Source of the DNA: CAXMNX01 sp964194845
GTDB lineage: Bacteria > Pseudomonadota > Alphaproteobacteria > Rhodobacterales > Rhodobacteraceae
Reading direction: 5' to 3'
Length of the DNA: 12,811 nt
Assembly (NCBI GenBank): GCA_964194845.1
Contig: CAXMNX010000093.1
Span: 1 to 12,811, forward strand
A program made the position numbers and the translations under genes. Positions 1-6,936 of this stretch are shown here, one piece after another. Position 1 is the stretch's first letter, and the number at the start of each line of letters is the position of its first letter. The notes beneath the pieces are model-generated. The model was given only the letters and a program-made list of their open reading frames with translations. It had not been told where the DNA came from and did no database searches.

Positions 1-420
1 CTCACGGCCGAGATTTACCGCAACCCGGCCAATCTGATGGCGGCCGCGGTGTTTTCAGACCCGCCGATCAACCACGCCAAAGTGACCAAGAAGGGCAACG
101 AGGCGCGGCTGGATGCGCATGTCAAATGGACGCTGAGCGGTGATGCCGCCAACTTGCGCGATGGTGACTACACAGTCGCGGTGCGCCCCAATTATGTTTC
201 ACCGGTCGCAACAGCAGAGGCAAATGTGCCGATGGTGGGGACCGTGCTGGTGACCGAGCTGAGTGGGTCGGAAAGTAGCGCGCATTTCAGCCTTGGCGCC
301 GAAAGCTGGGTATCGCTGGCCCATGGGGTTCACCCGTTTAAGGTTGGCGAGGATTACGAATTCTTCATGGATGCGTCGCGGTGCTTCTATTTTGCGCCAG
401 ACGGATCGCTGGTCGCCTGA
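1..420 (+). CDS. glpS: Glycerol ABC transporter ATP-binding protein GlpS, C-terminal part (5' end outside window)
   Basis: The reading frame is open from base 1 to the TGA at 418-420 and gives 139 residues. It lacks the nucleotide-binding domain (Walker A, LSGGQ, Walker B), which must lie upstream. The piece begins with a YRNPANLM segment and then FSDPPIN, the usual junction between the ATPase domain and the C-terminal TOBE-like regulatory domain in the GlpS/GlpT pair. The rest (VAVRPNYVSP, GTVLVTELSGSES, VSLAHGVHPFKVGEDYEFFMD) fits that beta-rich domain. GlpS and GlpT are thought to form the ATPase heterodimer of the rhizobial-type glycerol importer. Identification rests on this piece plus the intact glpT-glpP-glpQ-glpU genes that follow. 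Only 10 bases separate it from glpT, so the two are co-transcribed. An N-terminal ATG at base 37 is an internal methionine, not the start. Confidence 0.82.
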   Translation, partial: LTAEIYRNPANLMAAAVFSDPPINHAKVTKKGNEARLDAHVKWTLSGDAANLRDGDYTVAVRPNYVSPVATAEANVPMVGTVLVTELSGSESSAHFSLGAESWVSLAHGVHPFKVGEDYEFFMDASRCFYFAPDGSLVA

Positions 421-430
421 GGGAATTGTT

Positions 431-1516
431 ATGGCAAAGGTCACGCTTTCAAAACTGCGGCACAGCTATATGCCCGACCCCGGCGGTCCCGATGATTATG
501 CGCTGAAAGAGATAGACCTTGATTGGCAGGACGGTGGCGCCTACGCGCTGCTGGGGCCATCGGGGTGCGGGAAATCAACGCTGCTGAACATCATTTCCGG
601 GCTGCTGATCCCGTCGGAGGGGCGCATTCTGTTCGACGACACGGACGTCACCGGTCTGCCGCCTGATCAACGCAACATTGCGCAGGTTTTTCAGTTTCCG
701 GTGATCTATGACACCATGACGGTCTATGACAATCTGGCCTTTCCGTTGCGCAACAGGGGCGTCGAGCAAGCCCAGGTCGACGTGCGGGTCAATGAGATTG
801 CTGAAATGTTGGAGGTGTCCGAGATGCTGGGCACCCGCGCTGCAGGACTGTCCCCTGACAACAAACAGAAAATTTCCATGGGGCGCGGCCTGGTGCGTGA
901 AGACGTCAATGTCGTGATGTTCGACGAGCCGCTGACCGTGATCGACCCGCATTTGAAATGGAAGCTCCGCTCAAAGCTCAAAGAATTGCACCAGCGGGTC
1001 CGCGCAACGATGATCTATGTCACCCACGACCAGACCGAGGCGCTGACATTTGCCGATCAGGTCGTGGTTATGGATTTGGGCACAATCGTGCAGATCGGCA
1101 CCCCGGTCGAATTGTTTGAACGGCCAGCGCACACATTCGTCGGCCATTTTATCGGATCCCCCGGAATGAACGTTCTTCCCTGTGATGTTCGTGATGGCGG
1201 TGCGTTTTTCAACGGCATTAACGTGCCGTTGGAAGGTGCAATTTCAGGCTCGGCTGGTGGAAAAGCCGAGATCGGCGTGCGGCCCGAATTTGTCACTATT
1301 GGCGCTAGCGGGCTGGAAGGCAAGGTTCGCAAGGTATCGGATGTCGGCCGCCATAGTGTGGTTGAAACCGTCATCGGCGACACCCGGATGAACGCAATTG
1401 TCGAAGGCGACGTGCCTGCCCAGGGTGACACCGTGCATCTGACTCTGCAACAGAACCAAACCCGGCTTTATGTCGACGGCTGGATTGCCAGCCAAGCGCA
1501 AGGAGCGACGCCATGA
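431..1516 (+). CDS. glpT: Glycerol ABC transporter ATP-binding protein GlpT
   Basis: A 361-residue ABC ATPase that powers glycerol import at the inner face of the membrane. Walker A is GPSGCGKST at residues 42-50, Walker B is VVMFDE at 161-166, the H-loop is VTHDQ around His199, and a TOBE-like domain follows from about residue 235 (FIGSPGMN, IGVRPEF). The signature region is unusual: LSPDNKQ (140-146) stands in place of LSGGQ, and the D-loop reads TVID rather than SNLD. Known GlpT proteins, as I recall them, have a similarly divergent KQKIS-type signature, so this is probably a family trait and not decay. The start at 431 was chosen over upstream in-frame codons because GAGGGA at 419-424 is a good ribosome binding site and because the longer form would overlap glpS deeply. 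Its 3' end overlaps glpP by ATGA. Confidence 0.9.
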   Translation: MAKVTLSKLRHSYMPDPGGPDDYALKEIDLDWQDGGAYALLGPSGCGKSTLLNIISGLLIPSEGRILFDDTDVTGLPPDQRNIAQVFQFPVIYDTMTVYDNLAFPLRNRGVEQAQVDVRVNEIAEMLEVSEMLGTRAAGLSPDNKQKISMGRGLVREDVNVVMFDEPLTVIDPHLKWKLRSKLKELHQRVRATMIYVTHDQTEALTFADQVVVMDLGTIVQIGTPVELFERPAHTFVGHFIGSPGMNVLPCDVRDGGAFFNGINVPLEGAISGSAGGKAEIGVRPEFVTIGASGLEGKVRKVSDVGRHSVVETVIGDTRMNAIVEGDVPAQGDTVHLTLQQNQTRLYVDGWIASQAQGATP

Positions 1517-2373
1517 AATCGGAAAATCAAAAGGCCTGGTTTTTTGTTTTGCCGGTGCTGGTGCTGGTTGCGTTCAACGCGCTGATCCCGATCATGACCG
1601 TGGTCAATTATTCGGTGCAGGAAACCTTTGGCAACAACCTGTTTTTCTGGCAAGGGTTGGACTGGTTCGAGCAGATATTGCGCTCTGAGCGCTTCCACGC
1701 TTCATTGGGCCGACAGTTCTTGTTCACCGGCATTATTCTGGCCATTGAGATCCCGCTTGGCATCATCATTGCGCTGGCGATGCCGCGCCAAGGGTTTTGG
1801 GTGCCGGTGTGTCTGGTGACAATGGCACTGCCGATGCTGATCCCTTGGAACGTGGTCGGCGCGATGTGGAACATATTCACGCTGCCCGATATTGGCCTGC
1901 TTGGCTATTTCCTGAACCACACGCTGGGCATCACCTATGACATGACCCAGGATCCGTTTGCCGCCTGGGCCACCATCATCGTCATGGATGTCTGGCACTG
2001 GACCTCGCTGGTGGTGCTGTTGTGCTACGCCGGGCTGGTGTCGATCCCGGATGCTTATTATCAGGCCGCAAGAATTGACGGCGCATCAAGCTGGTCGGTA
2101 TTTCGCTTTATACAGCTTCCCAAGATGAAGCAGGTGCTGACCATCGCCATCCTGCTGCGCTTCATGGACAGCTTCATTATCTACACCGAACCCTTCGTGC
2201 TGACAGGTGGCGGGCCCGGCAATTCGACGACCCTGCTGTCGATTGACCTGGTCAAGATCGCGCTTGGTCAGTTCGACCTCGGTCCGGCGGCGGCCATGTC
2301 GCTGATCTATTTCGCAATCACGCTGTTCGTCAGTTGGCTGTTTTATACGCTGATGACGAAAGACGACGGTTAG
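1513..2373 (+). CDS. glpP: Glycerol ABC transporter permease GlpP
   Basis: A 286-residue integral membrane permease of the CUT1 type, one half of the glycerol channel. Hydrophobic segments are visible near residues 9-31, 70-90, 97-120, 150-175, 208-225 and 258-280, consistent with six membrane helices. The cytoplasmic EAA loop that docks on the ATPase is QAARIDGASSWSVFRFIQLP at about 184-203, with the conserved Gly at 190. Just downstream, TEPFVLTGGGPGNST is a typical permease motif. The ATG at 1513 overlaps the glpT stop (ATGA) and is preceded by AAGGAG at 1500-1505, so the two are probably translationally coupled. Assignment to glycerol rather than another sugar rests on gene order with glpS, glpT and DUF2160. 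Confidence 0.88.
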   Translation: MKSENQKAWFFVLPVLVLVAFNALIPIMTVVNYSVQETFGNNLFFWQGLDWFEQILRSERFHASLGRQFLFTGIILAIEIPLGIIIALAMPRQGFWVPVCLVTMALPMLIPWNVVGAMWNIFTLPDIGLLGYFLNHTLGITYDMTQDPFAAWATIIVMDVWHWTSLVVLLCYAGLVSIPDAYYQAARIDGASSWSVFRFIQLPKMKQVLTIAILLRFMDSFIIYTEPFVLTGGGPGNSTTLLSIDLVKIALGQFDLGPAAAMSLIYFAITLFVSWLFYTLMTKDDG

Positions 2374-2385
2374 AGGGGCGAGACC

Positions 2386-3183
2386 ATGAAAAAACGCTAT
2401 CTGATTCCAATCGTTTACATCCTGTTTCTGCTGCTGCCGATCTATTGGCTGGTGGCGATGAGCTTCAAGACCACCAACGAAATTCTGTCCGGGTTTTCGC
2501 TGTTTCCACAAACCTTTACCTGGGCAAACTACGCGGTGATATTCACCGACCCGACCTGGTACTGGGGTTACATAAACTCGATTATCTATGTGACATTGAA
2601 CATGGTGATCTCGGTCACAGTCGCGCTGCCTGCGGCTTACGCGTTTTCACGCTATCGTTTCCTGGGCGACAAGCAGTTGTTTTTCTGGCTCTTGACCAAC
2701 CGCATGGCCCCGGCCGCTGTGTTCGCACTGCCGTTCTTTCAACTGTATTCTGCAATTGGATTATTCGACACCCACCTCGCCGTGGCGTTGGCGCACGCGC
2801 TGTTTAACATCCCGCTGTCGGTCTGGATTTTGGAGGGCTTTATGGGCGGTGTCCCTAAAGAGCTGGACGAAACGGCCTATGTCGATGGCTATTCGTTCCC
2901 GCGCTTTTTCGTGAAGATATTCCTGCCGTCGATCAAAGCCGGCGTTGGCGTGACTGCGTTCTTCTGTTTCATGTTCTCATGGGTTGAACTGCTCTTGGCC
3001 AAAACCCTGACCGCGGTCGAGGCCAAGCCGATTGCCGTGACTATGACACGAACCGCATCAAGCGCTGGATACGAGCTGGGCTTGCTGGCCGCCGCCGGTG
3101 CGCTGACGATAATACCCGGCGCCATCGTGATCTATTTTGTCAGAAACCACATAGCCAAGGGTTTTGCCCTGGGGAGGGTCTGA
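2386..3183 (+). CDS. glpQ: Glycerol ABC transporter permease GlpQ
   Basis: A 265-residue CUT1 permease, partner of GlpP. The first membrane helix is at about residues 6-25 and is followed by MSFKTTNEI, typical of the second permease of this class. Later hydrophobic segments lie near 64-87, 97-121, 128-150, 184-206 and 233-255. The EAA loop is DETAYVDGYSFPRFFVKIFLP (roughly 161-181). The start ATG at 2386 has GAGGGGCGAG just upstream and lies 12 bases after the glpP stop. The TGA at 3181-3183 shares its last base with the ATG of the next gene. This glpQ is the glycerol permease of the glpSTPQUV set and not the unrelated glycerophosphodiester phosphodiesterase that has the same symbol in enterobacteria. 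Confidence 0.88.
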   Translation: MKKRYLIPIVYILFLLLPIYWLVAMSFKTTNEILSGFSLFPQTFTWANYAVIFTDPTWYWGYINSIIYVTLNMVISVTVALPAAYAFSRYRFLGDKQLFFWLLTNRMAPAAVFALPFFQLYSAIGLFDTHLAVALAHALFNIPLSVWILEGFMGGVPKELDETAYVDGYSFPRFFVKIFLPSIKAGVGVTAFFCFMFSWVELLLAKTLTAVEAKPIAVTMTRTASSAGYELGLLAAAGALTIIPGAIVIYFVRNHIAKGFALGRV

Positions 3184-3461
3184 TGCTGAGTTGGATGGCG
3201 TGGACGTGGCCGACGGCCCTTTTGTTCATCGGAATTTTTTCCGCGATGGGGCTTCTGACGATCCTTGAAATTCGGAACCCCGGTGGCGATGAACGCCTGG
3301 GAGCACTGGGCCTTGTCACAACTCGTGGCGACAGACTTTTCATGACACTACTGGGGACCGCCTACATCTTTTTGGCCTGGCTTGGGATTTTCGGATTGCC
3401 GCTTTGGGTGCCGTTGGGGCTGGGAATAGCCTGGGGCGTATTCTGTTTCTGGCGGGTCTGA
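3183..3461 (+). CDS. glpU: DUF2160 small membrane protein of the glycerol transporter operon (GlpU)
   Basis: A 92-residue, tryptophan-rich membrane protein with hydrophobic segments at about residues 8-29, 53-70 and 72-90. A short polar stretch (RNPGGDERLG) sits between the first two. This matches the small DUF2160 protein that accompanies rhizobial and roseobacterial glycerol ABC transporters (glpU in the glpSTPQUV order). Its biochemical role is not established; it may be an accessory membrane subunit. The start overlaps the glpQ stop (TGATG), so translation is coupled. It is the last intact gene of the operon in this window. The expected neighbour glpV is absent, and a glpK-like remnant starts 6 bases after the stop codon. 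Confidence 0.82.
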   Translation: MLSWMAWTWPTALLFIGIFSAMGLLTILEIRNPGGDERLGALGLVTTRGDRLFMTLLGTAYIFLAWLGIFGLPLWVPLGLGIAWGVFCFWRV

Positions 3462-3467
3462 TGCGTT

Positions 3468-3677
3468 GTGCAAAAATTCCGTTTGCTGGCACGCGATCAA
3501 GGATCCCCGCCGGGCCGGGCGATACTGTTTGATACAGATCTGAAGGTTGTATCGGCAGCGCAGGAAGATTTCCCGCCAGTCGGCCGTCTGATCTGTCTAA
3601 TTTCTGCACTTTCACTGAACGGAAGTTTAGCCGGGCTGCATCACGGCAACCTGCCCAGTACCAATAGCGGTGCCTAA
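3468..3677 (+). pseudogene. glpK: Truncated, decayed N-terminal remnant of glycerol kinase
   Basis: A 69-codon frame opening at a GTG. Its first 36 codons resemble the start of glycerol kinase. DQGSPPGRAILFD (residues 10-22) lines up with the family's DQGTTSSRA[IV] phosphate-binding loop, and KVVSAAQEDFP (26-36) lines up with the next beta-strand and the Q-x-E/D-F segment. The similarity covers about bases 3483-3575. After that the frame (VGRLICLISALSL onward) shows nothing like the expected GW-VEHDP continuation, and the frame ends at 3675-3677, overlapping the end of the convergent ugpC. The loop residues TTSS are replaced by SPPG, so this cannot be an active kinase. I read it as the 5' stub of an ancestral glpK after deletion or insertion. 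The match was made by eye and not by alignment software. Confidence 0.62.
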
Positions 3678-4732
3678 CGCAGTCTTTGTTCGGTTTGTTT
3701 GTCAAAAATCATCGCGCGCGCATCGTCGAACACAAGCGCAACTGTATCGCCCTTCACCGAGCGGGTATCGCCGCGCTCTTCCACGACTAGGCGCTCGCCG
3801 TTTTTTGACCGAGTATAGGCATAAGAAACACCGCCGAGCGCCTCGGTCAATTCAACAGTGTGGGTTTCGCCGGATGGATCCAGTTCGATAAACTCCGGGC
3901 GAATGCCAAGAATAACACCGCCGCCTTCCGGCCCAAGATCACCCGACTGTCTGACTGTTCGCCGCAATGCCGGGACATCGACGCCGCCGCTTGCGAATTT
4001 CCCGTCGAGAAAATTCATCGAAGGTGATCCAATGAACCCCGCGACGAATTTGTTGTTGGGATTGCGATATAGGTCTAGCGGTGCGCCAGCTTGTTCGATC
4101 CGGCCAGCTCGAAGCACGACGATTTTGTCGGCGAGCGTCATCGCTTCGACCTGATCGTGCGTCACATAAATCATCGTCGCGCCAATCTCGTTGTGGAGCC
4201 GCGCAATCTCGACTCGCATTTCGACGCGTAACTCTGCGTCGAGGTTCGAAAGCGGTTCATCGAACAGAAATACCTCAGGACCACGAACTATTGCGCGCCC
4301 GATGGCCACGCGTTGGCGCTGTCCACCGCTTAAAGCTTTGGGTTTACGCTTGAGATACTCGTCAAGCTGCAAGATCTTGCTTGCCCCGGAAACTTTTGAG
4401 CGAATTTCATCCTTTGGGTGCCCAGTCATGCGAAGACCGAACCCCATGTTTTCCTCGACCGTCATGTGGGGATAAAGGGCGTAGGTCTGAAAAACCATCG
4501 CCACGCCACGTTCGGACGGATCCATGTGCGTGACGTCGCGCGCACCGATATGAATGGTTCCTTCCGTGGTGTCTTCCAGCCCGGCTACCATCCGCAAAAG
4601 CGTTGATTTTCCGCAGCCTGACGGGCCGACGAAAACGCAGAACTCTCCCTCTTTGATCTCCAGATCGACCCCGTGAATGACTTGGGTGTCACCGTAGCGC
4701 TTTATGGTATTTTTCAGGGTTACACCGGACAT
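3674..4732 (-). CDS. ugpC: Sugar ABC transporter ATP-binding protein, UgpC/MalK family
   Basis: A 352-residue ATPase of the MalK/UgpC type that would energise the CUT1 galactoside transporter encoded on the other strand. Walker A is GPSGCGKST at residues 36-44, the Q-loop is VFQTYALYPHMTV (80-92), the signature is LSGGQRQRVAIGRA (134-147), Walker B is FLFDEP (155-160), the D-loop is LSNLD (161-165) and the H-loop His is 192. The C-terminal part (FIGSPSMNF, LGIRPEF, ALVFDDARAMIFD) is the usual MalK regulatory/TOBE region. All catalytic motifs are intact. The start at 4732 (MSGVTLKN) was chosen because an AAGGA lies about 10 bases upstream, and because the longer reading would run into the iclR-type gene, which ends 25 bases upstream. 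The symbol names the protein family; glycerol-3-phosphate specificity is not implied. Confidence 0.85.
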   Translation of the reverse strand: MSGVTLKNTIKRYGDTQVIHGVDLEIKEGEFCVFVGPSGCGKSTLLRMVAGLEDTTEGTIHIGARDVTHMDPSERGVAMVFQTYALYPHMTVEENMGFGLRMTGHPKDEIRSKVSGASKILQLDEYLKRKPKALSGGQRQRVAIGRAIVRGPEVFLFDEPLSNLDAELRVEMRVEIARLHNEIGATMIYVTHDQVEAMTLADKIVVLRAGRIEQAGAPLDLYRNPNNKFVAGFIGSPSMNFLDGKFASGGVDVPALRRTVRQSGDLGPEGGGVILGIRPEFIELDPSGETHTVELTEALGGVSYAYTRSKNGERLVVEERGDTRSVKGDTVALVFDDARAMIFDKQTEQRLR

Positions 4733-4757
4733 ACGTCTTCGTCCTTTCGAATTATCT

Positions 4758-5540
4758 TCATGGGAAATGCCAGAAGGCAGCGTCGACGCCGATTTTTTCG
4801 GCAGCATCCAGTAGTGGCGGGCGAAATGCGACGAGCCCATCAAGCGAGTGGCGCGCGGTCGACGTCGCAATCGAAATTGCCCCGATCACCCGCCCGCCAT
4901 CGGTGATGATCGGGGCGGCAATGGAAATTATCCCGCGCTCGTGCTCTTCGCGGTCGAAGGCGACGCCGTCCTTGCGGATTTGGTCAAGCTCGTCTGACAG
5001 GCTTTGAGCATTGGAATGGGTTGCCGGCGTATATTGCATATACGCCTGTTGCATCAACGCGCGCTGGCGACGATCTGGCGGCAAAAACGCCAGGATCGCT
5101 TTGCCGACGCCGGTGCAGTATCCCGGAGCGATCTTGCCGGTCTGCGCCAGCGTCTCGAACTGGTCGACGGTCTTGAACTTGTCTACAAACAGAACCTGGC
5201 CGTGATCCATCTGTGCAAGATGGATAGTCTCGCCAACTTCGCCGCCGAGTGCCTCGATATGCGGGCGCGCAAGAGGTGTCAGCGTCGATTGCTTCCACGC
5301 AGCGTGCGCAAGCTGCACCAGTCGCAACCCAAGACGATAGGTTTGATCACTGGCGCTATAGCTGAGCAGTTTCTGGCTCGTGAGGGTCTGCAGGAAACGA
5401 TAAAGGGTGGCTTTGGGAAATTCGCTTTTATCCAAAAGCTCGCCAAATCGGACCGGACGGCCAATCTCAGCGACCTGATCCAGGACGTCCAGCGCCTTTC
5501 CGACGGTTCCGTCACCAGGTTTCTTTACCTCTGATGGCAC
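4758..5540 (-). CDS. IclR-family transcriptional regulator
   Basis: A 260-residue regulator. Residues 12-70 form the winged helix-turn-helix (VGKALDVLDQVAE, FPKATLYRFLQTL, then the wing QTYRLGLRL). Residues 85-255 form the IclR effector-binding domain, with GETIHLAQMDHGQVLFVDK, the GYCTGVGKAILAFLP motif (140-154) and EEHERGIISIAAPI (198-211). The start is a GTG at 5540 with GGGAAG a few bases upstream. The ugpC-family ATPase gene follows after 25 bases, so the regulator is first in a two-gene operon. It diverges from the binding-protein gene and is the obvious candidate to bind the inverted repeat at 5633-5649. The effector is unknown; a galactoside or galactose-derived metabolite is an inference from context. 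Confidence 0.88.
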   Translation of the reverse strand: MPSEVKKPGDGTVGKALDVLDQVAEIGRPVRFGELLDKSEFPKATLYRFLQTLTSQKLLSYSASDQTYRLGLRLVQLAHAAWKQSTLTPLARPHIEALGGEVGETIHLAQMDHGQVLFVDKFKTVDQFETLAQTGKIAPGYCTGVGKAILAFLPPDRRQRALMQQAYMQYTPATHSNAQSLSDELDQIRKDGVAFDREEHERGIISIAAPIITDGGRVIGAISIATSTARHSLDGLVAFRPPLLDAAEKIGVDAAFWHFP

Positions 5541-5583
5541 TTTCCGTCTTCCCTGGGCTATAGTTTCTTCGGCTCAATGCCTG

Positions 5584-5612
5584 TTGACAATTTATGCCAT
5601 GTTGGCGATAAC
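5584..5612 (+). promoter_or_regulatory. Likely sigma70-type promoter of the galactoside operon
   Basis: A perfect -35 hexamer TTGACA (5584-5589) is followed by a 17-base spacer and GATAAC (5607-5612), four of six matches to TATAAT. Transcription would start near 5619, about 45 bases before the binding-protein ATG. This would leave the inverted repeat at 5633-5649 inside the transcribed leader. The surrounding AT-rich stretch contrasts with the GC-rich genes on both sides. Confidence 0.55.
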
Positions 5613-5619
5613 AATTCAA
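5591..5619 (-). promoter_or_regulatory. Possible sigma70-type promoter for the iclR-type regulator and ugpC
   Basis: Read on the minus strand there is TTGAAT (complement of 5614-5619), a 17-base spacer and CATAAA (complement of 5591-5596), four of six matches to the -10 consensus. It faces, and almost completely overlaps, the plus-strand promoter-like sequence at 5584-5612. If real, the two promoters could not be occupied by polymerase at the same time. It is judged by eye only. Confidence 0.35.
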
Positions 5620-5632
5620 TATTAAAAACTTA

Positions 5633-5649
5633 GTTCCAATTAATGGAAC
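5633..5649. promoter_or_regulatory. Inverted repeat, probable operator for the divergent IclR-type regulator
   Basis: The sequence GTTCCAATTAATGGAAC has perfect 6-base arms (GTTCCA / TGGAAC) around a 5-base AT-only centre. IclR-family operators are often short palindromes with a TGGAA/TTCCA core, and the regulator gene diverges from this region. The site lies downstream of the predicted +1 of the binding-protein operon, a position suited to repression by blocking elongation or promoter clearance. Binding by this particular regulator is an inference. Confidence 0.5.
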
Positions 5650-5665
5650 AGCAAGGGAGGAAACC

Positions 5666-6928
5666 ATGCACTCAGCAATCAGGGTAACGTTAACAGCATT
5701 GGCGACGTCGGCCGTGTTAACCGCTGGCGCGTTCGCCGGCAGTCATTCGCTTTCGGGAGATCTGAAAATCTTCCTCGACACTTCAAATCCTGCGCCGCGC
5801 GCAACCATGGAAGCCATGATCGCCCGGTTCCAGGACTTGCACCCGGACCTCAACGTTGAAACCACAGTGATCGACCGCGAGGCCTACAAGACGCAAATCC
5901 GAAACTTTCTTACCGCGAATGCACCGGATGTTGCGACATGGTATGCCGCAAACCGAATGTCGCCGTACGTAAACGCCGGACTTTTCGAGGACGTCTCGGA
6001 TCTCTGGAACGAACCCGAGATCGCCGAAAATCTTGCGTCCACCAAGGGCGCTATGACGATCGACGGCAAGCAGTGGGGTGTGCCTTACACATACTATCAG
6101 TGGGGCGTTTACTACCGCAAAGACATCTATGAAGAGCTTGGCATCGGCGAACCTGCCGACTTCGACGAGATGGTTTCGAATTGCGAGAAAGTCATCGCGT
6201 CGGGACGCAAGTGCTACACAATCGGCACCAAGTGGCTTTGGACCGCGTCGGGCTGGTTCGACTATCTGAATATGCGGACGCATGGCTTTGACTTTCACAT
6301 GTCGATGGCCCGCGGAGAGGTCGAGTGGACCGACGACCGCGTGCGCGAAACATTCGCGAACTGGCGCCGTCTGATCGACCTGGGTGCCTTCGTGGACGAT
6401 CACCAGAACAAGGACTGGCAGCAATCGTTGCCTTTTATGATCTCGGGTGATGCTGCCGCAATCCTGAAGGGTAATTTTGCTGTGGCACCCTTGCGCGATG
6501 CTGGGCTGACCGACGATCAACTGGACTTCCACCAGTTCCCGCCGATCACGCCGGGTGTCGCTTTGGCCGAAGATGCGCCCACGGATACCTTCCACATTCC
6601 GGCTAATGCGTCGAACAAGGACAACGCCCGCGCGTTCCTTCGCTTTGTGGTTTCAGCCAACGAGCAGACCGAGATCAACAATGGCGCAAACCTGGGCCAG
6701 TTGCCGGTCAATGCGTTGTCAGGTGTCGATAACGACAAGTTCCTGAACGAAGGCTTTGCCATGCTGTCCACAAACAGCCCCGGTGGCGTTGCTCAATTCT
6801 TCGACCGCGACTTCCCGGCTGAAATGGCCAAGGCTGCGATGGAAGGCATGCAGGAGTTTATGGTGTTCCCGGACAACCTCGACGATATTCTCGAGCGTTT
6901 GGAATCGGTGCGCCAGGACGTCTACTAA
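5666..6928 (+). CDS. CUT1-family sugar ABC transporter periplasmic solute-binding protein
   Basis: A 420-residue solute-binding protein. A signal peptide is clear: MHSAIR, a hydrophobic core to about residue 20, and a likely cleavage after AFA (residues 22-24). There is no lipobox cysteine, so the mature protein is soluble in the periplasm. The family 1 binding-protein fold is indicated by LKIFLDTSNPAPRATMEAMIARF at the mature N-terminus, by ANAPDVATWYAANRM, and by the hinge-region motif GKQWGVPYTYYQWGVYYRKD (134-153). Aromatic residues are abundant there, as expected for a sugar pocket. Two cysteines (173 and 183) could form a disulfide. The start ATG has a strong AGGGAGGA ribosome binding site at 5654-5661. 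It is the first gene of the operon. The ligand is inferred to be a galactoside from the two downstream galactosidases. Confidence 0.9.
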   Translation: MHSAIRVTLTALATSAVLTAGAFAGSHSLSGDLKIFLDTSNPAPRATMEAMIARFQDLHPDLNVETTVIDREAYKTQIRNFLTANAPDVATWYAANRMSPYVNAGLFEDVSDLWNEPEIAENLASTKGAMTIDGKQWGVPYTYYQWGVYYRKDIYEELGIGEPADFDEMVSNCEKVIASGRKCYTIGTKWLWTASGWFDYLNMRTHGFDFHMSMARGEVEWTDDRVRETFANWRRLIDLGAFVDDHQNKDWQQSLPFMISGDAAAILKGNFAVAPLRDAGLTDDQLDFHQFPPITPGVALAEDAPTDTFHIPANASNKDNARAFLRFVVSANEQTEINNGANLGQLPVNALSGVDNDKFLNEGFAMLSTNSPGGVAQFFDRDFPAEMAKAAMEGMQEFMVFPDNLDDILERLESVRQDVY

Positions 6929-6936
6929 TCAACGAC

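Noticed and set aside
263..430. In-frame upstream extension of glpT by 56 codons
   Set aside because: It lies inside the glpS 3' end in another frame. The protein similarity and the GAGGGA ribosome binding site both place the start at 431.
3531..3553. GATACA...TGTATC inverted repeat
   Set aside because: It lies inside the glpK-like stub, has only 6-base arms with an 11-base spacer and no promoter nearby; probably chance.
3340..3705. Minus-strand ORF of 121 codons across the DUF2160/ugpC junction
   Set aside because: It overlaps DUF2160, the glpK-like stub and the end of ugpC in other frames, has no recognisable motif, and its composition is that of an antisense shadow.
5783..6595. Long minus-strand ORF (270 codons) inside the solute-binding gene
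   Set aside because: It is fully antisense to a clear binding-protein gene. Long antisense frames are common in GC-rich DNA, and no family motif is seen.
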